A stretch of DNA of 64,000 bases from Pectinophora gossypiella (taxonomy: Eukaryota; Arthropoda; Insecta; Lepidoptera; Gelechiidae). The stretch is taken from assembly GCF_024362695.1 (NCBI RefSeq), contig NC_065408.1, positions 14,880,001 to 14,944,000 on the forward strand, given 5' to 3'. A program made the translations under genes and the position numbers. The notes beneath the pieces were generated by a model. That model was not told where the DNA came from. It made no database searches and saw only the letters and a program-made list of their open reading frames with translations. This document shows, in pieces, positions 9,939 to 21,119 of the stretch. Numbering within the stretch: the stretch's first letter is position 1; each line of letters starts with the position of its first letter.

Positions 9939-10474
9939 TTATACTCCATAATATACCTCTATAGGTGAGCGCCGACTCAAAATTTGTCGGCGGCAGCGCG
10001 CCAGGGTTTTAAGGTCGGCGCGGCTCTTACCTCTAATAGTATATAGGTATATATACCCACTCCTCCCCAGCTATGTTTAAGTCCCATGTAATAGGGGGAG
10101 AGCCTATTGCCAATCCTGAATATTTCAATAATATTTTAAAGGGGTCATAAATTACTAACAATACCATTTATCGCGGACCCTAGTGGTCTATGGCCCACAG
10201 GTTGGGATCCACTGGCCAAATGTATTCTATTGACGTGATACGGCGAAAGTTGCCACTTCCGAAATTTCTGTCAGCTGTTGTAATGTAATGTTATACTGTT
10301 TATAAGGTATAGTGTGTCAGGATTCATAGTATAATGTTTCATAGGGTTTCAAATCTTACCATTTTTTTAACGGACGTTAACCTGTGCATTACATAATATC
10401 ACGTCTGTATCCCCGAAGGACTAGGCAGTATATTATATGCACTCACACCAGCTTTATCTTTTAAATTATCTATT

Positions 10475-10806
10475 ACGGCCTCCGTGGCCCAGTAGTTTAA
10501 GCGTTGGGCACACGATCCGGAGGTCTCGCGTTCGAATCCCGGTGGGGACATATCACAAAAATCACTTTGTGATTGTGATCCCTAGTTTGGTTAGGACATT
10601 ACAGACTGATCACCTGGTTGTTCGAAAGTAAGATGATCCGTGCCGCGGAAGCCACGTTAAGCCGTTGGTCCCGGCTACTATTTACCGATTTAAGTAAGTG
10701 GTCGTTACATGAACAATGTCAGGGGCCTTTGGCGGCTCAATAATAACCCTGACACCAGGGTTAATGGGGTTGGTAATCCACCTCAGAACCCACACGATAG
10801 AATAAG
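10475..10806 (+). mobile_element. SINE-A with 9-bp target-site duplication
   Basis: The head is ACGGCCTCCGTGGCCCAGTAG, the B box is GCGTTCGAATCCCGG, and the tail is CACACGATAGAATAAG. AATTATCTA flanks it at 10464-10472 and 10807-10815. Confidence 0.85.
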
Positions 10807-10941
10807 AATTATCTACTATCCAAACATGAATTAAGTACCTTTTTTTATAAATAAATGTTACTGATTAAGATCAATAACTTCTCGAATACATTTCGTCACG
10901 GTTGACTTGTCGTGTCAGCACGGTTTTAATTTGAATTTGAA

Positions 10942-11250
10942 CCATGTCAGGTTTGACAGCTCAATAATAACCCTGACACCAAGGTTGAGCTCGGTCATTG
11001 GCCTCACAAACCACACGATGGAAAAAGCACGAATGTAATGTTGTAATGTAATGTAGTTCATTAGTTGCGTCGTATCAAAAAATTTTGTGTGTGAGTGAGT
11101 GAATTCTGTTGCAATTCTTACGACAGCGAAGACGCTAAACATAAGAATGTTTGTCTAGTCTTCTCCTATGGGTTGTGGGATCAATGTCCGACCTCATCAA
11201 CCCTGGTGTCAGGGTTACTTTTGAGCTGCTAAAGGCCCCTGACATGGTAA
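10942..11250. mobile_element. Two opposed SINE-A tail fragments
   Basis: A + strand tail fragment (10942-11021, CTCAATAATAACCCTGACAC onward) and a minus-strand tail fragment (11158-11250, CATCAACCCTGGTGTCAGGG) face each other about 135 bp apart. Neither retains a tRNA-like head. Confidence 0.6.
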
Positions 11251-11430
11251 GACTATTTATAATAGACTATAAGAGAAACTAAACCCAAGAGAGAGAACTT
11301 TAAAGAGATGAGAGTGGAAGAATTACCCATTCCCCCCCTAAGGCCGACTATTGTGCTTATTTTTATTTGTATGTTTATGTCCAATGTACCTATATGTCAT
11401 TGTGCAATAAAGAAATGAAGGTGGTATACC

Positions 11431-11537
11431 AGGGGGGTTAAAATGGCCACATAGAAGCAATTAATATAAGAAAGCAATATTGAAATTTTGATTGCTTTCT
11501 TAGATCAATTGCTTCGATGTGGCCATTTTAACCCCTC
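11431..11537. mobile_element. Foldback MITE-Q copy 1
   Basis: AGGGGGGTTAAAATGGCCAC at the left pairs with GTGGCCATTTTAACCCCT at the right, and the pairing continues inward (GAAGCAATT...AATTGCTTC, AGAAAGCAAT...ATTGCTTTCT). The whole 107 bp is nearly one hairpin. A related element is at 28349-28509. Confidence 0.8.
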
Positions 11538-11819
11538 AGAACGTTGTAAGTGGAAGTCCGCGGTCTGAGCATACCCCGACGGGAAATAGGCGTGTTCTGT
11601 ATGAGTAAAAGAGACAGAGTCGTCTGGTCAGTGTAATCCTCATTACCTAGAAGAATCCAGCATGCCCACAAACGTTTATTTCCTGTCAGTCGTTATTAGG
11701 TTGCAAATACCACTACCAGTAACCAAGTTGACTCATTCTTCATACATTCACTCCGGGATATAACGGGAATAAAAAAATAGACCTCGTTCATCTGGCTATT
11801 TTCCCTGGCATGGTGTACT

Positions 11820-12071
11820 CTTCTTCTATCGTGTGGGTTGTGAGGTGGATTACCAACCTCATCAACCCTGGTGTCAGGGTTACTATTGACCCTTTACATC
11901 AGTAAGTAGTAATCGGGAAGCCCGGAACGTCTTACTGTCGGCCAATCAGTTGGTCAGCCTGTCAGTTCCTAACCAAACTAGGGATTACAAAGTGATATGT
12001 CCCCACCGGAATTCGAACCCGGGACCTCCGGATCGTGAGCCCAACGCTCAACCACTGGACCACGGAGGCCA
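11820..12071 (-). mobile_element. SINE-A with internal deletion
   Basis: The tail (TCTTCTATCGTGTGGGTTG), B box and A box (reverse) are clear. The segment that encodes GCCGCCAAAGGCCCCTGACATGG in other copies is missing near 11890. Confidence 0.8.
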
Positions 12072-12560
12072 TTTAAAACATGTTGTAAAAACTGGTAGAT
12101 AGACAGTGTGGTTTAGCATGAAAGACCGCTATATCTGGGGTGATCACCAGTCACCATACAGGGGGGCTACCGGCTAAGACGAAGCCGATTCAGATTGGAG
12201 CAAATCGAACATCGATTTGATTCTGTCGTACCGCGTAAGCAGCCAAGATGGCGATCCCCGATTCGTGACGTCACATGAAGTTCGGCAAGCCGATTGAACG
12301 AATGATTTCAGTACTTTTGACACTAAATCGCTACCGCGTAAAAAATCGAAGTTCGGCGCCTGAAGCCGATTCCCATTGGAAGTGTCAGTTGAAGCCGGGC
12401 ACTTTTCAGTAACCGTGATCAATTTTAATTTCTTATTTTCACTGTTTTTCAACAATATTAGGAGCTATTTACGGTGGGCGACAAATTTTAGGAACATCTT
12501 AATCAATATAAAATTGATATCGGCGTGGATTTTCGTGTTTAAATACCTAAATACAGTGTC

Positions 12561-13378
12561 ATGGAGATAGTCGTTTTATGGGCTGCTGCGGAAGAAAATG
12601 TCTTCAGAATCTTGAGCAAATCGATTGCAGGATACTTCGAGAGAAAAGCCAGTATATACTTCTCACAGGTACATCTATTTATAACATTATTTCTGACAAG
12701 TGGCTCAATGTTTACAGAGGAAAAGTTGCTGAACTTACTAGAAGCGATTTTTGATCATTTCATACTTATCTATTTTGTTTTGTTTCAGAGAGTAGCTACA
12801 TTAATAATTTTAGATTATCAAAAGATGCATTTCGGACTTTGTATCATGACTTAGGACCATATCTGGAGGTCCAATGCTCTACAACTGTGCAATCGACTTT
12901 AAGGTAGGTGGTTACTATATTATGTTATATTTTACCTTATATTTTGATAATTAAAGTTATACTACAACATTACATGAATCCAATATAATATCTGTATGTT
13001 ATATATTACAGTGACAAATGCCCTCAATCAGCCTGCAATCGTGAGATAATATATCAAGTTTCCTCGGACAAAAACTGAGCATGTAGAAGTCTCCAGAGGT
13101 TTTAATGACAAATTTGGATTTCTTGGAGTACTTGGATGCATCCACGGCACACACATTGCCATTATCCAACCTCACAAGTGGGAAGAGGCCTTCTTCAATA
13201 GCAAGTATTACCATTCATTGCATGTTATGTTGGTAAGAATCATGCCTTTAACTAGCTACATTTGTTTTGATTCTTATGATTGAGTCGCTAAAAATATTTT
13301 AATTTTCAGGTTTGTGATGGAGATATGTGCATTACATTTGTGATGCATCCAATGGGAGTGTTAGTGCTAGACTGCTAG
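12561..13378 (+). pseudogene. HARBI1-like Harbinger transposase, broken
   Basis: The N-terminus begins MEIVVLWAAAEE. A putative intron (donor GTACATC near 12668, acceptor TTTGTTTCAG at 12788) leads to an exon reading ESSYINNFRLSKDAFRTLYH, typical of the HARBI1 N-terminal helical region. After an intron-like gap (12904-13011) comes NALNQPAIV, a stop, then YIKFPRT, GFNDKFGFLGVLGCI and HGTHIAI, the core DDE region, and after a GTAAG...TTTCAG intron (13233-13309) VCDGDM and a stop. Family members have GCIDGTH; here the catalytic Asp is His. Much of the domain before and after the core is missing. Intact family proteins are about 350-400 residues and cut DNA at the element's terminal repeats. It is not a host gene. 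Confidence 0.85.
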
Positions 13379-13993
13379 CCAAGATAACCATATTTGGAAC
13401 AACAGCACTTTGAGAAGGGAAAAGGAACATCTCCTTAATTTAAATATGTTTAAGTTCATTAAGTGGACTTGTGTGGTCCTTGAAATGTAAATTACAAAGT
13501 CAGTGTGGTGTAATCAAAAGTGGCAGATTTGTTATTCAATAATACAACATCTAAACAAACCTTTCTTTATTGGCATCAAATAAACTATTTTCATTACGCA
13601 GATTTATTTATTTTGTGTTATTACATAATTTCTTTCATTGCACCCCTCTCATTAACCAACCTATCTCTCAAGTAGATACATTTTTCTAATCTTGTGTCCA
13701 TTGTGCTTAATAAAGTAGTTTATCCATCTATCTTTAACTTGTAATAAATAAATCCATTTATTTTGTATAAATACAAGCTTGCGGGGCCTTATGGGGACTA
13801 GACTATTTGTAATGTGTAATAGTATAGTCAAAAAAGCCCTGCGGGTGGATCAAAGAAATGTAATCAATTAGAACATACTACAAATATAATATTGTTCCCA
13901 ATTCTTACTATAATATGGAAATATAAGTTAATTGCATCGAACATCTTCATCAATACACCTATACAAATCTTTTTATTAGATAGTAGTTGGCAA

Positions 13994-14376
13994 GGAGTGG
14001 GTGTATAAATATGCTATACACCTCTGCCTACCCCTTCGGGAATAGAAGCGTGATGCTATATTATTTTTGTTTCAAAATAGTTCTTGGTAAAATGATATCT
14101 AGTTGCTTTGTCTTTAATGTTACCCCTAGACAAACTCACTTAAATAACATGACCAAACTTAAGTATTTAAATTAAATATAGGAGTGGGTGTATACATATA
14201 CTATACACCTCTGCCTACCCCTTCGGGAATAGAAGCGTGATGCTATATTATTTTTGTTTCAAAATAGTTCTTGGAAAAATGATATCTAGTTGCTTTGTCT
14301 TTAATGTACTTTAATGTTACCCCTAGACAAACTCACTTAAATAACATGACCAAACTTAAGTATTTAAATTAAATAC
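13994..14376 (+). repeat. Tandem duplication, unit about 187 bp
   Basis: The segment starting GGAGTGGGTGTATAAATATG at 13994 is repeated from 14181 (GGAGTGGGTGTATACATATA), including CTCTGCCTACCCCTTCGGGA and the ending AACTTAAGTATTTAAATTAA. The second copy has an extra ~10 bp (TACTTTAATG duplicated). It sits inside the Harbinger element. The CTCTGCCTACCCCTTCGGG motif recurs at 22.3, 24.85 and 60.42 kb as a separate dispersed repeat. Confidence 0.9.
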
Positions 14377-15048
14377 AACTTCACTTAAATAACATAAATG
14401 GAGTACTTATACTTTAGCTTAAATATTTACATACAAGTTTATTGAATACATATGTTTTTACTTAAGTATTTTAACTTAGTTTCTCTAGTGTCTTCATTCT
14501 TGAGAATCGTCATGCTGCTATTCTTTAACCTGTAATAAATAAATCCATTAATTCATATAAAATACATGCGAAATATAAACAGTCACAATATGACAAAGTT
14601 TTTATGACGTCTATCGTGTACATTAGTAATAGTCTTTATAGACTAGTTATAATCCTTTAGTTATTACTTTATTTATTTGGGTGATCCCGGCAAGGCAGAA
14701 ATTTTGTAAAGTGGTCCTTCATGAATTAAAAGTTTAGGAACACTAGCCGACTCTAATGGAATGAAATACAATGTAAAGAAAATATTTTGGAATGTAATAA
14801 AGTAGCACATACAAAGGTATAAGGATATTTATTTTTGGCCTTTATTCTTGCTATAGTATGGAGTAAAATATGCTGATCAAGGAGGTAAATTTGGGTATAT
14901 AACATACATACAATCTTTACGCTACATCCCTGGCGGGGTAGGCAGTTAGGACAGACCACCAAGTGTCGTGATCCTTATAAACTTCTCCTACTTGCTCCAA
15001 TTCCATACAATTTTTAATAAGTTTGAGTAAATTACCTTATATTGGTCT

Positions 15049-15215
15049 TCACCTAACTTCCTCCAGCAGCAGCCGAAGCAACTCTGTTTGCATATCCGCG
15101 GCCTTGCTATTAGCTTCAGCAGCTGTAGCCAGCCAGCTTGTCGACTGCTGAAACAAGTCGCTCCTCCATGTCTAGCCTCCGACTCTCTAGATCTAGTAGG
15201 TAGTAAATCGGTGAT
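15049..15215 (-). pseudogene. Harbinger Myb/SANT-like accessory protein, 3' exon remnant
   Basis: On the minus strand an acceptor (TTTTTGTTTTTCTAG) ends at 15216. The exon then reads SPIYYLLDLESRRLDMEERL...KLAGYS and, after a frameshift near 15118, AAEANSKAADMQTELLRLLLEEVR and stop. An acidic/basic C-terminal coiled-coil of this type closes the Myb/SANT (NAIF1/MSANTD-like) proteins that accompany Harbinger transposases and help bring them to the nucleus and DNA. The N-terminal DNA-binding exon was not found. The assignment rests on position and composition, so it is less certain than the transposase. Confidence 0.6.
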
Positions 15216-16244
15216 CTAGAAAAACAAAAAGATACATTTACAAGTTTCCAACAAACTATTTAAGTTGTTGAACAATGAATAGGTTCATTATGTGACTATT
15301 CTTTCTTGACTTGTTTCTTACTACTACTAGATTAATAATTTACTTACATTTCTTTCGTTATTGTTGTTATTGTATAAATTCTGAGAAGATAAAACTGTTG
15401 CATTCGGCGCGAATTCAAGTATGTCAGCTGATATAACATAACGTCATTTTTCTTTTTTTTTTGCGTTTCATTACTTCAGTTGCAAAAGAAAAATCCGTCG
15501 TTGCATTTTCCTTTTGTTTTAAACATTTGTAAGACTTTACAAAGTGATTAAGTAAAAATATTATCAATTAATAAAAATGACATACAAAATTAGTCTGTAT
15601 TTTTTAATTTCATAATGATATAAAATATTAAATGTTTACCAAATGTCTCAACGAAACGCAAGACCAAAAGTCATTCGTTCAATCATGCACCCCTCTATTA
15701 TGTCTATTATTATCTATGGATTGATTTTCATCCAGATTGCAATGAACATCGGAAATTACCCGGTACCAAACGCCGAACTTCGATTTATCTGAATCGTTTT
15801 CGAGTCGCCGAAGTTCGGCGAATTAGCCGGTAGGCCCCCTGAACATTATATCCACCGCAGGAATTGTATTGTTCACTCTGCCCACCCCTTCTGGGTAATA
15901 GGCGTGAGTTTATTTCTGCAAGATTCCATTGAACTATGATTCATAGAGTACAATGAAATACAAAGTATACAAAAAGCCTTCTTTAAACAATCGTCGATAG
16001 AACAATTAACTATAATTACTGTTATCGTTATGAATTTGTGATTATTATCTCTTTTATAACACTGATTTATTGCTTGTTGATACTTTTTCTGAATGGTGTT
16101 CGATTTGTATTGAAGATACGCTTCTATTATAGGATCCAAGTTCAGTACTTTGACAGTGAAATCAATGTTAAAGTCATTCCATTGTGAAATTGCTACTATT
16201 GTCAGTCAATCAGCTGTATGTACCTGATAATATTCTTGGTATCA

Positions 16245-16750
16245 GTGATGTGCCGTTTCCTGGAACGTTCCCAAAATGGGAATGTGACTTTTGTATAAAT
16301 TCTTTAATGATAAGGATACTGACTGCTTTTTTTTGAAAACATAACATAAACAGCCTATATACGTCCCACTGCTGCGCACAGGCCTCCCCACAATCAACCG
16401 GAGGGAGTATGGAGCATACTCAACCACGCTGCTCCAAATCGGGTTGGTGGAGGTGTTTTTACGGCTAATAGCCGGGACCAACGGCTTAACGTGCCCTCCG
16501 AAGCACGGAATCATCTTACTTTTTCGGACAATCAGGTGATTCAAGCCTGAAAAATCCTTACCAAACAAAGGACAGCCTCACAAAGAGATTTCGACAATGT
16601 TCCCATCGGGAATCGAACCCGGACCTCCAGATCGTGAGCCTAACGCTCTAACCACTAGACCACGGAGGCTGTTTGGCTTTTTTGATAATGTTCCTTTTTG
16701 TACTCTGGCCCTATTTTCCTATAGGCAAGGTAATAAAGCTTTTTTTACCT
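16245..16750 (+). repeat. Repeat U copy 2, split by SINE-B
   Basis: CAGTGATGTGCCGTTTCCTG...GGGAATGTGAC and GATACTGACTGC lie left of the SINE; ATGTTCCTTTTTGTACTCTGG...CCTAT lies right of it. The same two halves at 2037 and 2628 are split by different insertions. Confidence 0.5.
16345..16674 (-). mobile_element. SINE-B, full length
   Basis: In reverse, the head is AACAGCCTCCGTGGTCTAGTG with the A box, and the B box is GGGTTCGATTCCCGA. The body contains CGTGCTTCGGAGGGCACGTT, and the tail is GCCCAGCAGTGGGACGTATATAGGCTGTTTATG. The head and central body resemble SINE-A, but the 3' half differs and matches LINE tails. Confidence 0.85.
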
Positions 16751-16874
16751 AACTTGCGCCATTTTACTGCCTGGTATGTACCCAGAGTGAGAACGACCCT
16801 TACGAGAGAACATTCTAGAACAAGTAAGCCAAAAATTCGTGATAGGCCTGTTTAGAGAAGGCTTGTCTCGGGCT

Positions 16875-17130
16875 GTTTTTTTATTAAAATAAAATTTTCT
16901 TTATTTCAGATTACAATGATCTATAATTTACATAATAAAACATTCAAATAAATTAAAATAATAAATAAAATAAAATTAGATAAAACAAATAAAATCAATT
17001 AAAATATAAAACAATGATCATGAAATATTAATACCTTCTCACCGGCATCGATACAGGCACTTCCGGCCAAGTAGTTAATGCCATCTGCGGCAAATCTACA
17101 ATAAGTAAAAAAAAAATATTGAAATTTAGA
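16875..17130. mobile_element. LINE 3' end (reverse) and a truncated Z insertion
   Basis: TTAAAATAAAATTTTCTTTATTTCAGATTAC at 16885-16912 is a reverse LINE-like 3' end followed by A/T-rich DNA. At 17062-17129 a 68-bp Z 3' end (TTCCGGCCAAGTAG...AATAAGTAAAAAAAAA) is flanked by GATACAGGCAC (17051-17061 and about 17130-17140), an 11-bp duplication. This shows Z moves by retrotransposition. Confidence 0.65.
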
Positions 17131-17557
17131 TACAGGCACATGTCTGTCGCAGCAATGCCAAATGATAAGGACAGTCCAGCCTATCGCCGATCATCTGCAG
17201 GAAATACAATATTAATTTCAACATGGAATTCTTATAACAAAAGGCCTACGATTGATCGGTCAACCGAAGGACATAATAATAATAACGAATGAATTCGCTA
17301 ATGCCTGTAATCTATTTCTTTTATAGGAAACTTAACCAGTTCTTACTACTGAAATTGCATCGCTTGATTACTTTTTAGGTATGTACAACAAAGTAATGCT
17401 TTTTAGATATTTTTTACGATTGTAGCTTGGTTTTATCGGTTGTAAATATTGATAATATCTAGAAATACCTAATACCGGCATGACGCCTGATGATTCAGTC
17501 TACTGTATTGTTATTTTTAGGTGTTACAAGCATTAGCTGTCAGTCTAGAAATAATTT

Positions 17558-17791
17558 TCTTATCATGTGGGCTGTGAGGTGGAATACCAACCTCATCAAC
17601 CCTGGTGTCCGGGTCCGGGGCTGACATGGCTCATGTAACGATTATTCACTTATATCAGTAAATAGAAACCGGGACCAACGGCTTCACATGCCTTCCGAAG
17701 CACGGATCATCTTACTTTCGGACAATCAGGTGATCAGCCTGTAATGTGCTTACCAAACTAGAGATCATAAGGTGATTTATGTGATATGTCC
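17558..17791 (-). mobile_element. SINE-A, head truncated
   Basis: The tail TCTTATCATGTGGGCTGTGAGG through GATATGTCCC is present, but the sequence changes before the B box. The CAACCCTGGTGTC part contains a short deletion. Confidence 0.75.
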
Positions 17792-18296
17792 CTGCGAGCA
17801 AGTATTTTATTATTTCCATATTGGACGCCACATTAACAAACTTAACTTATATAAGTACTAAATCACATTGTCCTAAGATGGATATGATGATCCTATCAAG
17901 TTTCAGACGATGCTTCTGCTCACATTGCTCCTTTTAAAAATAGCAAAGTACCTCTCGTCCCAAGCATCTTCATAATTAAAAGAAAAAGCCCCCTCTCGCC
18001 AGACGCAGCCAATCTCACGGCCTTTTATCATGTCTTAAAAAAAATTGACATCCTTGCGATTCACCCAGCCCTAATAGTGTTGTTGAAAAACAATGGCGGC
18101 GGAAAAAAACGGCAAGACAAACAACTTGACCAAATTAACATTCTCATTTATAAACTCATGTTCTTTATATATTAGCGTATTGGGTTTTTGTACGTGTTTA
18201 TGTAGTTTTATTATAGGTAGATAGATATATGAAAGCACCAAACCGGAACAGAATTTATATACTACCACACCCCAGATAATCCAAACAAAATATAAT

Positions 18297-18478
18297 TCTT
18301 ACCGTGTGCCGCTTTATCTCGTAAGTGCGAGGGAGACAAAGAGTCGTCGCGTTTTTCCCCTTACTCCTTACTCTGCGGCTTACGGCCATTTAAGACTAAA
18401 GTAAAACTTAGAGGGGGTGAAGTCGGGGCCCGCTACGAATTGATGCAGGGCGGAGCGTTACCGCTCTATCACTTTAAG
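18297..18478 (+). repeat. Dispersed repeat S, copy 1
   Basis: GCGGCTTACGGCCATTTAAG, GGGGGTGAAGTCGGGGCCCGC and GGCGGAGCGTTACCGCTCTAT recur at 30890-31060 and, reversed, at 38525-38670. There is no coding potential. Confidence 0.65.
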
Positions 18479-18532
18479 TTTTCTTTTTATATGACTAGGT
18501 ATTATGTAAATAATTTCCGGATCTTTTTTCTT

Positions 18533-18617
18533 TTGTTTTTTAACGTGGCTTATTGCAGATGGCATTAACTACTTGGCCGGACAAACGGCGAGCGCTGAAG
18601 GCTCTCACCCGTTAACA
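18533..18617 (-). mobile_element. Z 3' end, truncated
   Basis: TTTTTTAACGTGGCTTATTGCAGATGGC...CTCTCACCCG is the reverse of the last ~80 bp of Z, with its A-tail reading as T at the left. Confidence 0.7.
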
Positions 18618-19044
18618 ATTTCTGGATCGTCTACTATTTATCTCCTAGGAATGATAGCCAGAACATTCTATGATTTTCTTTTCTTGATTTTTTAATTATT
18701 AAGCTCACATAGAAATTGAATTTGAGTTTCAAAATCAAAAGTACCTAAGCCCTATTATTTATTACTAATCAATTAACATGCACGGTTTGCCTTATAGTTA
18801 AAACAACTATTGAACTATTCGTCACATGTTCAATTGACAATAATTTGTACCTTGAACCAAAGCGAATATATCTTAATCAAACATTTTATAGTAACATTAT
18901 GCTCAGCTACGTCTATTAATAGTATCGAAATACAATGGTCTTTATAACAGCGATAGCAAATATTGCTCGTAGGTGGATTTCACACAAATTATACACCATG
19001 CGTAATATAAACGTATGTTTTTGTTAGCCTATTTAATAAACAGT

Positions 19045-19524
19045 ACGGCAGTGAGACGTGGCCGCTTACTATGGGTCTCGTGAGGAGGCTCGGTGTCGCT
19101 CAGCGGGCAATGGAGAGAGCTATGCTCGGTATTTCCCTGCTCAATCGAATCAGAAATGAGGAGATCCGCAGGAGAACTAAAGTCACCGACATAGCTCGAA
19201 GCTAACAGCATAGCATAGCTGTAATACCATTTTTATTGCAAATAAATGATTATGATTATGATTATGATTAAGAATTGCAAAGCTGAAGTGGCAGTGGGCA
19301 GGACACATAGCGAGGAGAACCGATGGCCGATGGGGCGGAAAGGTTCTGGAGTGGCGACCACGTGTCGGACGACGCTCAGTGGGTAGGCCCGCTACAAGGT
19401 GGACCGACGATCTGGTGAAGGTCGCGGGAAGCCGCTGGATGCGGGCAGCGCAGGACCGATCGTCGTGGAGATCCTTGGGGGAGGCCTATGCCCAGCAGTG
19501 GGCGTCATACGGCTGATGATGATG
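19045..19524 (+). mobile_element. 5'-truncated RTE-like LINE with 14-bp target-site duplication
   Basis: ATTTAATAAACAGT flanks the insert at 19031-19044 and 19525-19538. The sequence encodes the last ~140 residues of an endonuclease/reverse transcriptase: YGSETWPLTMGLVRRL, AQRAMERAMLGISL, NEEIRRRTKVTDIA, then KLKWQWAGHIARR, GRPATRWTDDL and a stop at 19514. The tail is a run of TGATGATG. A ~67-bp foreign piece (about 19203-19269) with its own TGATTATGATTA tail interrupts the ORF. Only the C-terminal zone is present, so it has no activity. Confidence 0.9.
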
Positions 19525-19615
19525 ATTTAATAAACAGTCTTAAACATGGCTGGCGACGCGTGTATGTTATTGTAAAAGCTCGAACTACGGTAAATCTTAA
19601 GATTTAAGTGTAAGT

Positions 19616-19700
19616 CTTAGGGTGGCTTGCGTAAGGGTCTTTAAACATGTTTAGTGGGCCACTAAACATGTTAAAAGACCCTTACGCAAGCCACCCTTAG
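19616..19700. repeat. Near-perfect 42-bp-arm palindrome
   Basis: The arms 19616-19657 and 19659-19700 are inverted complements with two mismatches around a one-base centre at 19658 (TTTAGTGG-G-CCACTAAA). Weaker symmetry continues outward (CGGTAAATC at 19588 and GATTTACCG at 19701). It fits a small foldback MITE; no other copy was noticed in the window. Confidence 0.9.
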
Positions 19701-20080
19701 GATTTACCGACATGAGCTGGTAAATGTAAGTATTTTTGACAATACGATAAGAGTATAAAATCATTTGACTTACTTATTTATTTGAATAGAGATGAATGGA
19801 AAATTAGCATTTTGTAGCCACCGACAAGAGTATGGGTTTTATAGAGATAGGACTAAAGCTTAGTTAGGTTAGGTTATTATTAAGGTTATTTTGCCTCGTT
19901 ATCACTGAAAGGATAAAATGTCGAGATATTGCGGCTGCGGCCTTCTCTTACAAAGCATTTTGAATCTAAATTGCTTGAATAACCGAGCCTAAAAGCCTTC
20001 ATATTCAGGCTTTAAGACTTGAGCGCTTTATTTTCATTTTCATTGTTACGGTTTATGTAATATTTATTATAGAACGCCTG

Positions 20081-20392
20081 AACGGCCTCTATGGTCCAGT
20101 GGTTGAGCGTTGGATTTATGGTCCGGAAGGACCCGTGTTCAATTCCGGGTACACATTACAAAAATCCCTTTGTGATCCATAGTTTGGTAAGGACATTACA
20201 GGCTGGTCACCTGATTGTCCGAAAGCAAGATGATCGGTGCTTCGGATGGCACGTTAAGCCGTTGGTCCCGGTTACTACTTACCGATGTAAGTACTTAGTC
20301 GTGTCAAGTCATGTCAGGGGCCTTTGGCGACTCAACTTTAACACCAGGATTGATGAGTTTGGTCATCCACCTCACAACCCACACGATAGAAG
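20081..20392 (+). mobile_element. SINE-A, full length
   Basis: The head is AACGGCCTCTATGGTCCAGTG; the B box has mutated to GTTCAATTCCGGGT; the tail is CACACGATAGAAGA. A segment near 20335 lacks the AATAATAACCC run. Confidence 0.8.
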
Positions 20393-20429
20393 ATAGTTTG
20401 CACCCGCAATCTTTTAATTTTTACATATT

Positions 20430-20650
20430 TCCTCGTCTTCTGGTTGTCTGGAAAAAATCGCTTTAAGCGATAAGGCCGCCACTTGCCATGTACCTAGTTT
20501 AGTATCTTTTGTAAATATTTTCTTTCATTTTGGTACCATAAACTATAATTGTATTGTATTGCGGGCAGCGCAGGACCGATCGTCGTGGAGATCCTTGAGG
20601 GAGGCCTATGCCCAGCAGTGGGCGTCGTACGGCTGATGATGATGATGATG
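20430..20650. mobile_element. LINE 3' end next to a short RTE tail copy
   Basis: 20430-20567 holds a + strand jockey/CR1-like 3' end (GGTTGTCTGGAAAAAATCGC...GTACCATAAACTA), related to 2385-2600. It is followed at 20568-20650 by the last ~80 bp of the RTE-like ORF (GCGCAGGACCGATCGTCGTGG...GGCGTCGTACGG, then TGATGATGATG). Confidence 0.6.
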
Positions 20651-20944
20651 ATTGAAGATATAAAGAAGTCGTGCCGAATTTGTATTTTTAGCACAAATTG
20701 ATTCACATTTTATTCCACGTTTTATTTTACGACTATGATTACCTTTACGACCAATTCATACGAGAGAAACGGATTGTGAAATATTTGGTTTCGTATTTTT
20801 TTGTTCAATAACATATTGCGAAAGTCATGAAAGTCAATGGGTTTGGCGTTTAGAAAACCTTAAGGGCATTGTAATTGTGTATATCACAACTTCATAAGGT
20901 TACGAGTTAGGTGGCTACAAGTCTGGGTCATGATTATGCACCTA

Positions 20945-21118
20945 AAGGGGCTTAACGTGCCTTCCGAAGCACGGATCATCTTACTTTTCGGACACTCAGG
21001 TGATCAGCCTGTGAAACGCAGCAAAAGTGATTTTTCGTGATGTGTCCCCACCTGGATTTGAACCGGAGACCTCCAGATCATGAGTCCAATGCTCAAACCA
21101 CTGGACCACGGAGGCTGT
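20945..21118 (-). mobile_element. SINE-A, tail truncated
   Basis: The A box (CCACTGGACCACGGAGG), the B box (diverged, GGATTTGAACCGG) and the CGTGCCTTCCGAAGCACGGATC body are present in reverse; the 3' third is lost. Confidence 0.7.
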
Positions 21119-21119
21119 T

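Larger units (their letters stand above)
12159..15841 (+). mobile_element. Decayed PIF/Harbinger transposon (about 3.7 kb)
   Basis: The terminal inverted repeats are CAGGGGGGCTACCGGCTAA at 12159 and the complement of CAGGGGGCCTACCGGCTAA ending at 15841. Subterminal copies of GAAGTTCGGC/GCCGAACTTC and AAGCCGATT lie at both ends (12170-12370, 15765-15825). It carries a transposase remnant on + (12561-13378) and, convergent to it, a remnant of the accessory Myb/SANT-like gene on - (15049-15215), the usual two-gene layout of autonomous Harbinger elements. A 3-bp target duplication could not be seen. Stops, a frameshift and a lost catalytic residue show it is dead. Confidence 0.85.

Noticed and set aside
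12561..12854. Host protein-coding gene
   Set aside because: It lies between Harbinger TIRs and continues into HARBI1-like exons with stops and a lost catalytic residue.
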